64,000 nt of DNA, from the NCBI RefSeq assembly GCF_007743815.1, contig NZ_CP036265.1, positions 1,080,501-1,144,500 on the forward strand. The letters are read 5' to 3'. The stretch is from Alienimonas californiensis. Lineage in GTDB: Bacteria > Planctomycetota > Planctomycetia > Planctomycetales > Planctomycetaceae. Of this stretch, positions 26,036 through 34,917 are shown one piece after another (the stretch's first letter is position 1; each line of letters begins with the position of its first letter). Made by a program: the position numbers and the translations under genes. The notes beneath the pieces are model-generated. The model saw only the letters and a program-made list of their open reading frames with translations. It was not told the DNA's origin and did no database searches.

Positions 26036-26210
26036 CCCCCCTCTCCCTCAGGGAGAGGGGCCGGGGGTGAGGGTGACGCACGGTTCACCCGCCCCCGCTC
26101 TGTGCCGTGACGTCCCGGCCGACGGGAGAGGGAGCGGGCAGTGAACCGCAATCGGAAGTCACAGCCCCCTCACCCCCGGCCCCTCTCCCCCAAAAGGGGG
26201 CGAGGGGAGC
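26036..26210. repeat. Composite ~175-bp element, copy C (inverted)
   Basis: A full-length copy in the opposite orientation to A, B and D. It fills almost all of the gap between the convergent cytochrome (+) and APS reductase (-) genes. Both hairpins, the two complementary arms and the core landmarks (GTGAACCG, GTCACGGC, CCGTCGG, CGGTTCAC) are recognisable on the reverse strand. Confidence 0.85.
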
Positions 26211-26231
26211 AGAGGCGATTGAGCGCCCTGA

Positions 26232-27023
26232 TTAAATCACGAAGTCCGTCGCGCGACCCAGGACGCGGTCGATCAGGTCCTCCGGCAGGTCCACCGAAAG
26301 TTGCTCCGGGGGCATCATGTCCGTCGGATTGATGCCGCAGTATTGGCTCCAGGGGCCGAGGTGCCGCCAGCGGCCGGCCCGCTTCGGTTCGCCGGGCAGC
26401 ACCGGGGTGGTGCACCGGTTGCAGCCGATCGTCGCGTAACCCTGCTCGTGCAGGGGGTTGGTGGGGATCGCGTTGTCTTTGAGGTACGCGGCGAGTTCCT
26501 CGTCCGCCATCGTCACCAGCGGGTTGATGCGGAGGGTGTTCGTCTCCGGGTCCGGCGAGAGCACCGGGGTGCGGCCGCGGGGGCCGCCGTCGCTGCGGCG
26601 CAGCGAGGAGATCATCGCGTCGTACTGATCGGCGACGGCCAGCAGCGGGTCGCTTTTCCGCATCCGGCAGCACTCCGCCTGCCCCTCCGGGGTGAGGTAG
26701 AGCACGCCGAGCTGGTTGGTCTGCTCCTCCATCGTCAGTTCGGGAGTGAGCGTGCGGATCGTCAGACCGTACTCCTCCGCAATCAGATCACGGTGGGCGT
26801 AGGTCTCCGGGAACAGCACACCGGTGTCGACGAACAGCACCGGGATGTCCAGATCCAACGTGCTGAGCATGTGGCAGACCGCGCAGCCGGTCTTCTGCAT
26901 CGAACTCAGCGCGGCGAGCCGGTCGCCGAAGAGGTCTTTCGCCCAGCGGATCAGGTCCCGGGGGTCGCTGTGCTCGAACTGGGCGTTGAGGTCGGCCAGG
27001 TCGGCCAGCGTCAGGCGGGCCAC
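26232..27023 (-). CDS. cysH: APS/PAPS reductase (sulfate assimilation)
   Basis: 263 residues from the GTG at 27023 (valine before ARLTLADL); the upstream extension to 27101 is Pro-rich. Reduces adenylyl sulfate to sulfite with thioredoxin. Motifs: [11 protein letters not shown] (~65-75), a Cys pair C118-C119 and C201-x2-C204 for the [4Fe-4S] cluster, and catalytic C229 in YCGIN near the C-terminal end. The four cluster Cys indicate the APS-type rather than the PAPS-type enzyme. An extra C47-x2-C50 pair near the N terminus is unusual. No other sulfate-assimilation gene is visible nearby. Confidence 0.92.
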   Translation of the reverse strand: MARLTLADLADLNAQFEHSDPRDLIRWAKDLFGDRLAALSSMQKTGCAVCHMLSTLDLDIPVLFVDTGVLFPETYAHRDLIAEEYGLTIRTLTPELTMEEQTNQLGVLYLTPEGQAECCRMRKSDPLLAVADQYDAMISSLRRSDGGPRGRTPVLSPDPETNTLRINPLVTMADEELAAYLKDNAIPTNPLHEQGYATIGCNRCTTPVLPGEPKRAGRWRHLGPWSQYCGINPTDMMPPEQLSVDLPEDLIDRVLGRATDFVI

Positions 27024-27122
27024 GGCGGGCCTTTCGGAGGGGGGAGATCGGGCGGGGATAATAGGCGCCGGGGCGGTCCGAGGTGAACCGCGATCCGGCA
27101 ACGCCCCGCTCTCCCGCCGTTT

Positions 27123-27148
27123 AAGCCGGCCCCATGGGTCCGGCTTAG
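27123..27148. repeat. Near-perfect palindrome TAAGCCGG...CCGGCTTA
   Basis: A 26-base palindrome, TAAGCCGGCCCCA and its reverse complement with one mismatch pair, followed by GGCGGGG. It lies between the start of the cysH gene and the stop of the M28 peptidase gene, both on the minus strand, in the peptidase 3' region. Same family as the coding-sequence palindrome at 23717. Confidence 0.85.
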
Positions 27149-27162
27149 GCGGGGTCGCCCCC

Positions 27163-28503
27163 TCAGAACACGCTGAGCAACAGCACCTGGCTGAGCCGGA
27201 CCAGCCAGCTGCGTTCCTTCTCCGTCATCACGCCGCGTTCCAGCACGCCCTCGGTGACGCTTTTCGTCTGGGCGAGCGTCACCTTCTGCATCGTGCCGAA
27301 CCGGCGGCCCGTGGGGTTCTCCGGGCTGGCGGCCCGTTCCAGCAGCAGGCCGGTGATGCGGTTCACGGCCCGGGCCTCGTCCAGGTCCGGCGACGGGTTC
27401 GCCTCCCAGACGGGGGCCTCGGCGTCGTTGGCCGTGGTCACCGTGATCGCCAGGATCAGCGAGGCCACCCGGGCGGCCTTCTCCACGTTGAGGTTCTCCG
27501 GCGTGTCGGTGGGGCGGTGGTAGTCCTTGTGCTCGCCGGTGCTGAAGAACAGGAAGGGGATGTCGCGGTCGCGGAACGGGCCGTAATCGCTGCGGGTGCC
27601 GATCAGGTCGATGCCCAGCCGGGCCGCTTCCAGCCCCTCCGGCGTGCCGACGCGGTCGAGAACGCTTTTGAGGTGCGGGGCGTGCTCGCTGCCCATCACG
27701 AATACGGTAGGCAGGTCCAGGTCGCCCAGACTGCGGCCGATCATGTCCGCGACGAACACCGCCTTGAGTTGCCGCATCGTGGCGTCATCCTGCCCGCCGG
27801 TCAGCACGGCGGGGGGGTGGGCGGCGAACCAGCGGGAGCCGAACAGCATGCGCTCCTCCAGGTCGAACGCGACGAACAGCACGCTGCGGCGGGGGCCGTC
27901 GCCCTGTTTGGCGTCGTCGGCGAGGCGTTCGGCGGCCTCCATCAGCATCGCGGTACCGCTGGCGTTGTCGTCGGCGCCCGGATACAGCACCCCGCCCCGC
28001 ACGCCGAGGTGGTCGTAATGGGCGCCGATCATCACCACTTCCGCCTTCGCCGCCGGGTCCGAGCCCGGCAGCAGGGCCGCCACGTTCCGCCCGAACGGCC
28101 CGCCGTCCGGCCCGGCGATCGTCTGGAAGAAGCTCTTCCCCCCCGCTCCGCCGTCGCCGTCAGCCGGCGCGTTCCCGGGCGCAGCTGCCGGGGATGCCTC
28201 GAAGACCGGCTCCAGCCCCAGCGATTGGAAGTGAGCGGCGAGGTACTCCGCGGCGGCGTCCGCCCGGCCGCCGGGGCGACCGCCGCGGGCGGGGTCGGCG
28301 AGGAACTCGACGTGCGGCCGCAGATCGTCCGCCGTGATCCGCTGCGGGGTGATCTGCTCCGCGGCGACGACCGGCGGGGGCGTCTCGGCGGGGGCGTCCT
28401 GCCCCAGCGCCGCGGCGGACGGCAGGGCGAAGACCCAGACGGACGCGGCGATCAATCGCGCGCGGGTCGGTGAGGGACGAACGGGAACGGGCGGGAGCCG
28501 CAT
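27163..28503 (-). CDS. M28-family zinc aminopeptidase, exported
   Basis: 446 residues from the ATG at 28503 ([12 protein letters not shown], then a hydrophobic stretch and AALGQD signal cleavage); the frame is open to 29283 but that part is Arg/Gly-rich. Metal-binding motifs of M28: H162-Y-D164-H, D178-D-N-A-S-G, the Glu pair in [10 protein letters not shown] (~214-217), a Asp in ADMIG, and His in [12 protein letters not shown]-like insert sits around 90-140 (Gly/Ala/Pro/Asp-rich). Bacterial homologues release N-terminal amino acids from peptides. A Leu-rich helix ends the chain. It is divergent from the small Tyr-rich secreted protein. Confidence 0.92.
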   Translation of the reverse strand: MRLPPVPVRPSPTRARLIAASVWVFALPSAAALGQDAPAETPPPVVAAEQITPQRITADDLRPHVEFLADPARGGRPGGRADAAAEYLAAHFQSLGLEPVFEASPAAAPGNAPADGDGGAGGKSFFQTIAGPDGGPFGRNVAALLPGSDPAAKAEVVMIGAHYDHLGVRGGVLYPGADDNASGTAMLMEAAERLADDAKQGDGPRRSVLFVAFDLEERMLFGSRWFAAHPPAVLTGGQDDATMRQLKAVFVADMIGRSLGDLDLPTVFVMGSEHAPHLKSVLDRVGTPEGLEAARLGIDLIGTRSDYGPFRDRDIPFLFFSTGEHKDYHRPTDTPENLNVEKAARVASLILAITVTTANDAEAPVWEANPSPDLDEARAVNRITGLLLERAASPENPTGRRFGTMQKVTLAQTKSVTEGVLERGVMTEKERSWLVRLSQVLLLSVF

Positions 28504-28757
28504 GGGAGACGCATCCGTGCGCGGGATCGGGAACGCCCCCAAGTTCGCCTGCGGGGCGGCCGCCGGCAAGGGCCGGCGGGCGCGAAGAAAGCGACGGGCG
28601 CGATTTTTCCCCCGGGGAGCGTCCTCCCGCTCAAACGGGCTGAACCGCATCCGCCGGTCGGGCCGAAGAACCGTTCGCGGCCGCATCGCGGCCCCGGGCC
28701 GGCGGGCCGCTTCGCCGGCCGCGCCCGACCCGCCCAACACCGCCCCCCGCCGCCGCC

Positions 28758-29084
28758 ATGAACCGCCGCGTGCTTGTTCTCCCCTCCAACCGTCGCCTGT
28801 TGCGGTTGGCCGCGCTCGCCGCCCTGACGGTCTGCTGCGCGTTCGCCGGCCCGGACTCGGCCCATGCCAGCGGCAAGGGCCAGCCGACCGACTGGAACCG
28901 CTTCTACCACTACCCGTACGTCTACTACCCGCGGAACTTCGAAGCCCCGCAGGAGTACGACAGCCTGTACTACAAGTACCCCGAGGAACGCCGGATTCCC
29001 GTCTATCGCACGGACTGGCACAACTTCTACCCTCGCAACCGTCCGTACCACAGCGGCCACCACTTCTACCTCGACGTGTTCTGA
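28758..29084 (+). CDS. Small Tyr/Arg-rich secreted protein (planctomycete family)
   Basis: 108 residues. A signal peptide (1-~36, RRLLRLAALAALTVCCAFA) precedes a Tyr/Pro-rich mature part with NRFYHYPYVYYPRNF, DSLYYKYPEERRIPVY and a terminal HFYLDVF. I recall this as a planctomycete family sometimes called 'calmodulin-binding', a label with little support. No catalytic motif is visible; it may be an envelope structural protein. It lies in the divergent gap upstream of the M28 gene, on the opposite strand. Confidence 0.83.
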   Translation: MNRRVLVLPSNRRLLRLAALAALTVCCAFAGPDSAHASGKGQPTDWNRFYHYPYVYYPRNFEAPQEYDSLYYKYPEERRIPVYRTDWHNFYPRNRPYHSGHHFYLDVF

Positions 29085-29137
29085 GCCGACTGGTCTGAGC
29101 CGATCGGCCGGTCCCGGACCGCCCGATCCCGACATCG

Positions 29138-29177
29138 CCCCGCAAGGATGCGGGGTTGTCCCCGCAAGGATGCGGGG
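29138..29177. repeat. Tandem CCCCGCAAGGATGCGGGG hairpin pair
   Basis: The 18-base hairpin CCCCGC-AAGGAT-GCGGGG occurs at 29138-29155 and again at 29160-29177, separated by TTGT. It lies between the small secreted protein and the first kinase gene. It is a compact double hairpin that could attenuate or terminate transcription. Confidence 0.85.
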
Positions 29178-29328
29178 CACGCCCGCCAGACCCCTCTTCG
29201 TGAGGGATCGGCGGGCGGTTGCTTGCGCGGCGTCTTCCGGACCGAACGGTCCTCGGATTCGTTCCGCGGCCAAGGCGCGACATTTTTCAGAACGCGCCGG
29301 CTTGAGACGAGTTACGTTCGCCGTCCTG

Positions 29329-30864
29329 ATGGCTGACGTTCCGCCCGCCACGCCGCCGCCCGACCCTGCCGGACCGCCCGACGCATTGGGGCTGCCCGCT
29401 GCGGTCGGGTCGTCGCGGACGGCGCCGACGTCCGCGGACAAAACGGTCGGCCCCGCCGGGATCACCCGGTCCGGCGGCGCCCGCTCGGGCGCCGGTGCGG
29501 GGACGGTTCCCGCCGGCCGGTTCCTGGGGCGCTTTCGGATCGACGGGACGTTGGGCTACGGCGGGATGGGCACCGTCTACCGGGCCTTCGACCCGACGCT
29601 GGAGCGGCACGTCGCCCTGAAGGTGCCCCGGTTCGACGCCGACGACGATCCGGAACTGCTCCGCCAATTCCTGCGGGAGGCGCGAGCCGCCGCCGCCGTG
29701 CGGCACCCGCACTTGGTGGAGGTGTACGAAGCCGGCACGATCGACGCGTCCGGCGAGGGCGGCCGGCAGTGCTACCTCGCCAGTGCCCTGTGCGACGGGC
29801 CGGACCTGGCGAAGTGGCTGGCGAACCGCGTCGAGCCGGTTCCTCCCCCGCTCGCCGCGGCGTTGTTGATCCCGATTGCCGAGGCCGTGCACCGCTGCCA
29901 CCTCGCCGGGGTGATTCATCGCGATTTGAAGCCGGCGAACGTGTTGCTGGACGCCCCGGACCCGCGCCCCGCCGAGGCCGGGGAGCTGCCCTTCGTGCCC
30001 AAGGTGTCGGACTTCGGCGTGGCCCGGGTGCTGGAGGAGAGCGCCGCGGCGACCCGCACCAGCCGGGCGGTCGGCACGCCGCTCTACATGGCGCCGGAGC
30101 AGGCGGGCGAACGCCCGGAGGAGATCGGCCCGGCCACGGACGTGTGGGCGCTGGGGGCGATGCTGTACGAACTGCTGGCCGGGCGACCTCCGTTCGACGG
30201 TCGCACCACGCTGGCGCTGCTCAAACAGATCGACGAGGAGGACCCGCCGCCCCCGCGGACGGTGCGGCCGGGACTGCCCTCCGGGCTGGACGCGATCTGC
30301 ATGAAGTGCCTGCGGAAGCGGCCGGGAGACCGTTACGCCGGCGCCGCGGCGCTCGCCGCGGACCTGATCGCCTGGCGGGAGGGGCGGGCGGTCACGGCCC
30401 GGCGATTCTGCTGGCGGGACCGGCTCCTCACCTGGCTCCGCCGCCCGGAGCGGCTGCGGGACGCGGGCATCGTGTTGATCATGTGGAACGCCCCGTTCTC
30501 CGCGGGCATGGCCGTGTTGGCGCTCGACACCTGGCTGGAGCGAGTCACCGCGCTACCGAAAGACGACGCCCTCCTGGGCGAAGCGATCGCCGGATCGGCC
30601 ATGTCCGCCGCGATGACGTACGTCGGCGCTCGATTGCTCCGCGGCGATCGCTGGGCCTGGTGGGTCGGCTTCGTCGCGGCCCTCGGCGTTTGGCTGTACG
30701 CCTGCAGCGGGTGGATCTGGGGCGGCGGGGCGGGGTTCAGCATCTACGACCGACTCCCGGCGGCCAAGTACCTCGTGATGCTCTCGGTCACCGCCGGGAT
30801 GACCCTGCAATTGACGGCGGTGGCGGTGGCGGCCGGCGCCCGAGCCCCCGGCCGGAGGGACTGA
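29329..30864 (+). CDS. Ser/Thr protein kinase with C-terminal membrane domain (copy 1)
   Basis: 511 residues from the ATG at 29329. A Pro/Ala/Gly-rich linker (~1-60) precedes the kinase domain: glycine loop GYGGMGTVY (~76-84), K98 in VALKVP, HRDLKPAN with D189, D218-F-G, and APE in YMAPEQ; roughly 65-330 in total. The C-terminal ~120 residues hold about four hydrophobic segments, so it is an integral membrane kinase with the catalytic domain toward the cytoplasm. It is adjacent to a paralogue (30931-32454) with long stretches of near-identical DNA. The target is unknown. Confidence 0.93.
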   Translation: MADVPPATPPPDPAGPPDALGLPAAVGSSRTAPTSADKTVGPAGITRSGGARSGAGAGTVPAGRFLGRFRIDGTLGYGGMGTVYRAFDPTLERHVALKVPRFDADDDPELLRQFLREARAAAAVRHPHLVEVYEAGTIDASGEGGRQCYLASALCDGPDLAKWLANRVEPVPPPLAAALLIPIAEAVHRCHLAGVIHRDLKPANVLLDAPDPRPAEAGELPFVPKVSDFGVARVLEESAAATRTSRAVGTPLYMAPEQAGERPEEIGPATDVWALGAMLYELLAGRPPFDGRTTLALLKQIDEEDPPPPRTVRPGLPSGLDAICMKCLRKRPGDRYAGAAALAADLIAWREGRAVTARRFCWRDRLLTWLRRPERLRDAGIVLIMWNAPFSAGMAVLALDTWLERVTALPKDDALLGEAIAGSAMSAAMTYVGARLLRGDRWAWWVGFVAALGVWLYACSGWIWGGGAGFSIYDRLPAAKYLVMLSVTAGMTLQLTAVAVAAGARAPGRRD

Positions 30865-30930
30865 CGAAGGAAGCGGGCTCGCCCGGGGCGGCAACCGGGG
30901 CGGCCGTCCCCTTAAGCTGACTGGCCGCCC

Positions 30931-32454
30931 ATGAACCGCCCCTCCCCCGAACTGCCGCCGCCCGACAGCGGGAACGAGCTCTCCGCCTGGGACGAGGGCG
31001 CGGCGTCGGCGAAAACGACCGGGCGGCGCGGCGACACCACCTCCGCCGGTTCGACCGGCCCGCCCTTGCCCCCGACGCCCGCCGGGCGGGCGCTGGGTCG
31101 GTTCCTGATCGAAGGCACGCTCGGCCACGGCGGGATGGGCACCGTCTACCGGGCGTTCGACCCGACGCTGAATCGCCGCGTGGCCCTGAAGGTGCCGCGG
31201 TTCGACGCCGCCACCGACCCGAATCTGCGGCAACAGTTCCTCGGCGAGGCCCGGGCCGCCGCCGCCGTCAGCCATCCCCACCTGGTCGAGGTCTACGAGA
31301 CCGGCACCGTGGCGGACCCGGACGGCATCGGCCTGCGGTGCTACATCGCCAGCGCCCTGTGCGAGGGGCCGGATCTGGCGGAGTGGCTGGCGGACCGCGA
31401 CGAGCCGGTTCCTCCCCCGCTCGCCGCGGCGTTGTTGATCCCGATCGCCGAGGCCGTTCACCGCTGCCACCTCGCCGGGGTGATTCACCGGGACCTCAAG
31501 CCGGCGAACATCCTGCTGGACGCGGCGGACCGGAGCCCGTCCGACCCCGGGCTCTCGGGGATGGGCTTTCACGCCTCGGAACTGCCGTTCGTGCCCAAGG
31601 TGTCGGACTTCGGCGTGGCCCGGGTGCTGGAGGAGAGCGCCGCGGCCACGACCGCCAGCCGGGCGGTCGGTACGCCGCTCTATATGGCGCCCGAGCAGGC
31701 GCAGGAGCGAACGGAGGAGATCGGCCCGGCCACGGACGTGTGGGCCTTGGGGGCGATGTTGTACGAACTGCTGACCGGCCGCCCGCCGTTCGAGGGCCGC
31801 ACCGCCCTCACGCTGCTCCGTCACATCGCCGAGGACGAGCCCCGGCCCCCGCGGTCGTTGCGGGCCGGACTGCCCTCCGGGCTGGACGCGATCTGCATGA
31901 AGTGCCTGCGGAAGCGGCCGGGGGATCGTTACCCGACCGCGGCGGCGTTCGCCGCGGATCTCGCCGCGTGGCGGAACGGGCGGGCGGTGTCGGCCCGACC
32001 GTTCGGTTGGCGGGACCGCTTCGCCGCCTGGCTCTGCCGCCCGGAGCGGGTGCGGGACGCGGGGGCGGTCGCCGTCGTCTGGAACGGCGTGCTGGCCGTG
32101 GGGATCGGCTTCATGGCGCTGGACATCGGCATGGGCTGGGAGACGCCGCTGCCGCCCAGCGAAGAGTTTCTGGGGGAAGCGATCCTGCTCTCGCTGATCC
32201 ACGCGGCGTTGACGGTCGTGGCGTGGCGTCACCTGTGCAGGGACCGCTGGGCCTTCTGGATCGGACTGGCCGCCGCGACGATCTGCTGGGGCGTGGTGAT
32301 GAACGCCCTGCTGCTGGGGGGCGGGGGCGGGTTCAGCATGTACCGCGATCTGCCGGAGGCGAAGTACCTGATGATGGTGACGCTCGTCTGCGCGTTCAGC
32401 GCCCAGTTGCTGGTCTTCCTGTTCGCCGTTCGGGCGCGAATGAGCCTGAAATAA
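30931..32454 (+). CDS. Ser/Thr protein kinase with C-terminal membrane domain (copy 2)
   Basis: 507 residues. Same plan as the gene 66 bases upstream: acidic/Pro linker, glycine loop (GHGGMGTVY), Lys in VALKVP, HRDLKPAN, DFG, YMAPEQ, and about four C-terminal membrane segments. A Gly/Met/His-containing insert (SDPGLSGMGFHASELPF) before DFG distinguishes it. The DNA of the two genes is nearly identical around EPVPPPLAAALLIPIAEAVH, suggesting recent duplication or gene conversion. The two may be cotranscribed. Confidence 0.93.
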   Translation: MNRPSPELPPPDSGNELSAWDEGAASAKTTGRRGDTTSAGSTGPPLPPTPAGRALGRFLIEGTLGHGGMGTVYRAFDPTLNRRVALKVPRFDAATDPNLRQQFLGEARAAAAVSHPHLVEVYETGTVADPDGIGLRCYIASALCEGPDLAEWLADRDEPVPPPLAAALLIPIAEAVHRCHLAGVIHRDLKPANILLDAADRSPSDPGLSGMGFHASELPFVPKVSDFGVARVLEESAAATTASRAVGTPLYMAPEQAQERTEEIGPATDVWALGAMLYELLTGRPPFEGRTALTLLRHIAEDEPRPPRSLRAGLPSGLDAICMKCLRKRPGDRYPTAAAFAADLAAWRNGRAVSARPFGWRDRFAAWLCRPERVRDAGAVAVVWNGVLAVGIGFMALDIGMGWETPLPPSEEFLGEAILLSLIHAALTVVAWRHLCRDRWAFWIGLAAATICWGVVMNALLLGGGGGFSMYRDLPEAKYLMMVTLVCAFSAQLLVFLFAVRARMSLK

Positions 32455-32599
32455 AGGGCTCTTTCAGCGGACCCGCTCTTGACGGCGGTCGGCCCGCGGA
32501 CCTACCCCCCGCCGGTCCGTCGACTCCGTCGCCGCGCCCCCGGTCTCCGCCGATCCGGACGCCGCTGCGCCCGCCCCGCGTTCCGAACCCGCCGCCCCG

Positions 32600-34258
32600 A
32601 TGCCCAAGCCCGCCCGGCCGCGCGTCCGGTTCCCCCGCCCCCTGCCGGGGCCGCGTCCGCTGTTCCGTCCGAAGAGCCTGGTCCGCCCGCGGGCCGCGTG
32701 CGTCGCGGCGCTGATCGGCACGTTGATCGGCTCCGGCGGGGGCTGCGCCGCCCTGCCGGCCCTGGGCGGCCCCGGCAATCCGCCGGTCGCCGAGGCGGAC
32801 CCCGACGACGCCGACCCGGAGGCCGACGGCGGCGTTCAACTCGCCGGCGCCGAGGGCCCCGCGGACGACTCCCCCTTCTACGGCGACGACGACGCCCTGC
32901 GGTCCACGACCCCGGAGCAGCCCGGCGTGCTGGCGAAGCCGCGGGAGTGGTTGAAGGGCCTGACCGGCCGGAAGGGCGAGGCGGAGGTCTCCGCGACCCG
33001 CCTGCCGCCGGAGGCCCGTCAGGCGTTCGAGGCCGCCCGCAACGATCTGGAGCGGGGCGAGCACAAGCGGGCCGCGTCCGCCTTCAAATCGCTCTCCCGC
33101 CGCTACGCCGACACCGCCATCGAGGAGGATTCCCTCTTCTACCGGGCCGAGGCGCTCTACGCCGCGGAGGACTACGCCCCCGCCCAGGACGCCTACGACA
33201 CGCTGCTGGACCGCTACCCGTCCACGCGGCGCTTGGACGTGATCAGCAAACGGCAGTTCGACATCGCCCGCCGCTGGCTGGGCTTCCCGGAGGCGGTGGT
33301 CAGCGCCGACGTGAAGCCGGTCTCCTACGCGGAGGTCGCCGCCGGTTCGCCCCCGCCCCCGCCGGCCGAACGCTATGAAGCGGACGCCCCGCCGCGGCCG
33401 TTCGATCCGACGCTCGCGGTGCCCGTCCTGCCGAACTTCCACGACTCCACCCGCCCGCTGTTCGATACGAACGGCCGGGCGTTGCAGGCGTTGAAGAACG
33501 TCTGGATGAACGACCCGACCGGCGAACTCGCCGACGACGCCCTGTTCCTCTCCGCCGGGTATTATTTTCGCGAGGGCGATTATCTGGAGGCCGGCCGTCT
33601 GTACGACGTCCTGCGGAAGGAGTACCCGAACAGCCCGCACGTGAAGGACGCCTACCTGCTGGGCGCCCACGTCCGGGAGATCAGTTGGATCGGGCCGGCG
33701 TACGACGACAGCGGCCTGAAGGAGAGCCGGCAAATTAAAGAGAGCTTCCAGCGGCTGTACCCCGAGGAGGCCGACCGGGCCCGCATCGCCGAGAGCCTCG
33801 CCAACATGGCGGAGGCGCAGGGCGAATCTCACTGGTCGACGCTGCAGCTTTATCAGCGCAAAGGCAATCCGACGGCGGTGGCGATCTGCGCCCGCCGACT
33901 GATCGTCGAGCACCCCGGCACGCAGGCCGCGGTGCGGGCGCGCAAAGTCTGGGACGAATTGCCCGCCGAGGCGAAGCGGATGGCCGGCCCGCTGCCGACC
34001 GCCCCGGGCTTCGGGGCCCGGTCGACGGAGGCCCCGCCGAGCGTCGAACGCAGCGTGCGGCCGCCCGTCGCCCGTCCCGAGGAGCGCCCGCAGACCCCGC
34101 CGGCCCGCCCGGCGGCGCCGCCGCGGAGCGTCGAACCGGCCCCGCTGCCGGGCTCCACGCAGCCGCCGGACGACCCGTTCACCAAGGGCGACCCGTTCTC
34201 CGGCGATCCGTTCTCGGGGGCCGGCGATCCGTTCACCGACTCGGGGCCGTTCGGATGA
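32600..34258 (+). CDS. TPR-containing BamD-like outer-membrane assembly lipoprotein
   Basis: 552 residues. A basic N terminus, a hydrophobic stretch and C49 (GSGGGCAALP) suggest a lipoprotein, although the lipobox is poor. Two TPR-like helical pairs are seen: ~138-220 (AFEAARNDLERGEHKRAASAFK.., YADTAIEEDSLFYRAEALYA) and ~310-360 (LFLSAGYYFREGDYLEAGRLYDVL), the pattern of BamD/YfiO-type outer membrane biogenesis factors. The C-terminal ~90 residues are Pro-rich with repeated DPF units. The stop overlaps the LptE gene start (ATGA), linking the two in an operon. Confidence 0.8.
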   Translation: MPKPARPRVRFPRPLPGPRPLFRPKSLVRPRAACVAALIGTLIGSGGGCAALPALGGPGNPPVAEADPDDADPEADGGVQLAGAEGPADDSPFYGDDDALRSTTPEQPGVLAKPREWLKGLTGRKGEAEVSATRLPPEARQAFEAARNDLERGEHKRAASAFKSLSRRYADTAIEEDSLFYRAEALYAAEDYAPAQDAYDTLLDRYPSTRRLDVISKRQFDIARRWLGFPEAVVSADVKPVSYAEVAAGSPPPPPAERYEADAPPRPFDPTLAVPVLPNFHDSTRPLFDTNGRALQALKNVWMNDPTGELADDALFLSAGYYFREGDYLEAGRLYDVLRKEYPNSPHVKDAYLLGAHVREISWIGPAYDDSGLKESRQIKESFQRLYPEEADRARIAESLANMAEAQGESHWSTLQLYQRKGNPTAVAICARRLIVEHPGTQAAVRARKVWDELPAEAKRMAGPLPTAPGFGARSTEAPPSVERSVRPPVARPEERPQTPPARPAAPPRSVEPAPLPGSTQPPDDPFTKGDPFSGDPFSGAGDPFTDSGPFG

Positions 34259-34782
34259 CTCACGCTCCCCCGATCCCCCGCCGGCTGGCGTTGGTGGGCC
34301 TCGGTCTGGCCGCCTTCACCGGGTGCGGCTACAAGTTCGGCCACCTCGCCGACCCGGAGATCCGCACGGTCGCCGTGCCGATGTTCACCAGCGTCGCGGA
34401 CCGCACCGGGCTGGAAATCCAACTGACCGAGGCGGTTCAGAAGGAGATTCAAACCCGCACCCCGTTCCGGCTCGTCCACGAGCATCAGGCGGACACCGTC
34501 CTCCGCGGGCAGGTCGTGGGCGTGCGTAAGCGCCGGCTGTCCCAGAGCATCACCGACGACGTCCGCGAGGCGGAGTTCGCCGTCGCCGTGGACGTTACCT
34601 GGGAGGACCGCCGCGGCGACGAGTTGAACAGCGGCTCGCTGAAGATCGATCCGGGCTCCGTCCCGGTGTTGTCGAACGGCGAGGCCGCCTTCGAGATCGG
34701 CGAATCCCGCGCGACCGCCCTCGACGACGCGATCCAGCGGGCGGCCCGACAGATCGTGGACCTGATGGAGGTTCCCTGGTAG
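34255..34782 (+). CDS. lptE: LptE-like LPS-assembly lipoprotein
   Basis: 175 residues. The signal ends in FTG-C24, followed at once by GYKFG, the LptE start signature (CGY). The rest is a compact alpha/beta domain (TVAVPMFTS .. LTEAVQKEIQTRTPF .. FAVAVDVTWEDRRG), the usual length for LptE. LptE plugs the LptD barrel to insert LPS into the outer membrane; its presence fits LPS in planctomycetes. It overlaps the TPR lipoprotein gene by 4 bases, so the two are coupled. LptD is not in the window. Confidence 0.85.
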   Translation: MTHAPPIPRRLALVGLGLAAFTGCGYKFGHLADPEIRTVAVPMFTSVADRTGLEIQLTEAVQKEIQTRTPFRLVHEHQADTVLRGQVVGVRKRRLSQSITDDVREAEFAVAVDVTWEDRRGDELNSGSLKIDPGSVPVLSNGEAAFEIGESRATALDDAIQRAARQIVDLMEVPW

Positions 34783-34917
34783 CCGGCGGTTCCCTGGTAG
34801 CTGGCGGGACGCGGCGGCGATCCGTCGCCGCGGCTTCGACGGCTCCGCCCTCCCCGCTACACTGCCGCCCCCTTCAGGGGAAGCCCCTCCAGTGGAAGAC
34901 CGGGTCGGCGGAGCCTC

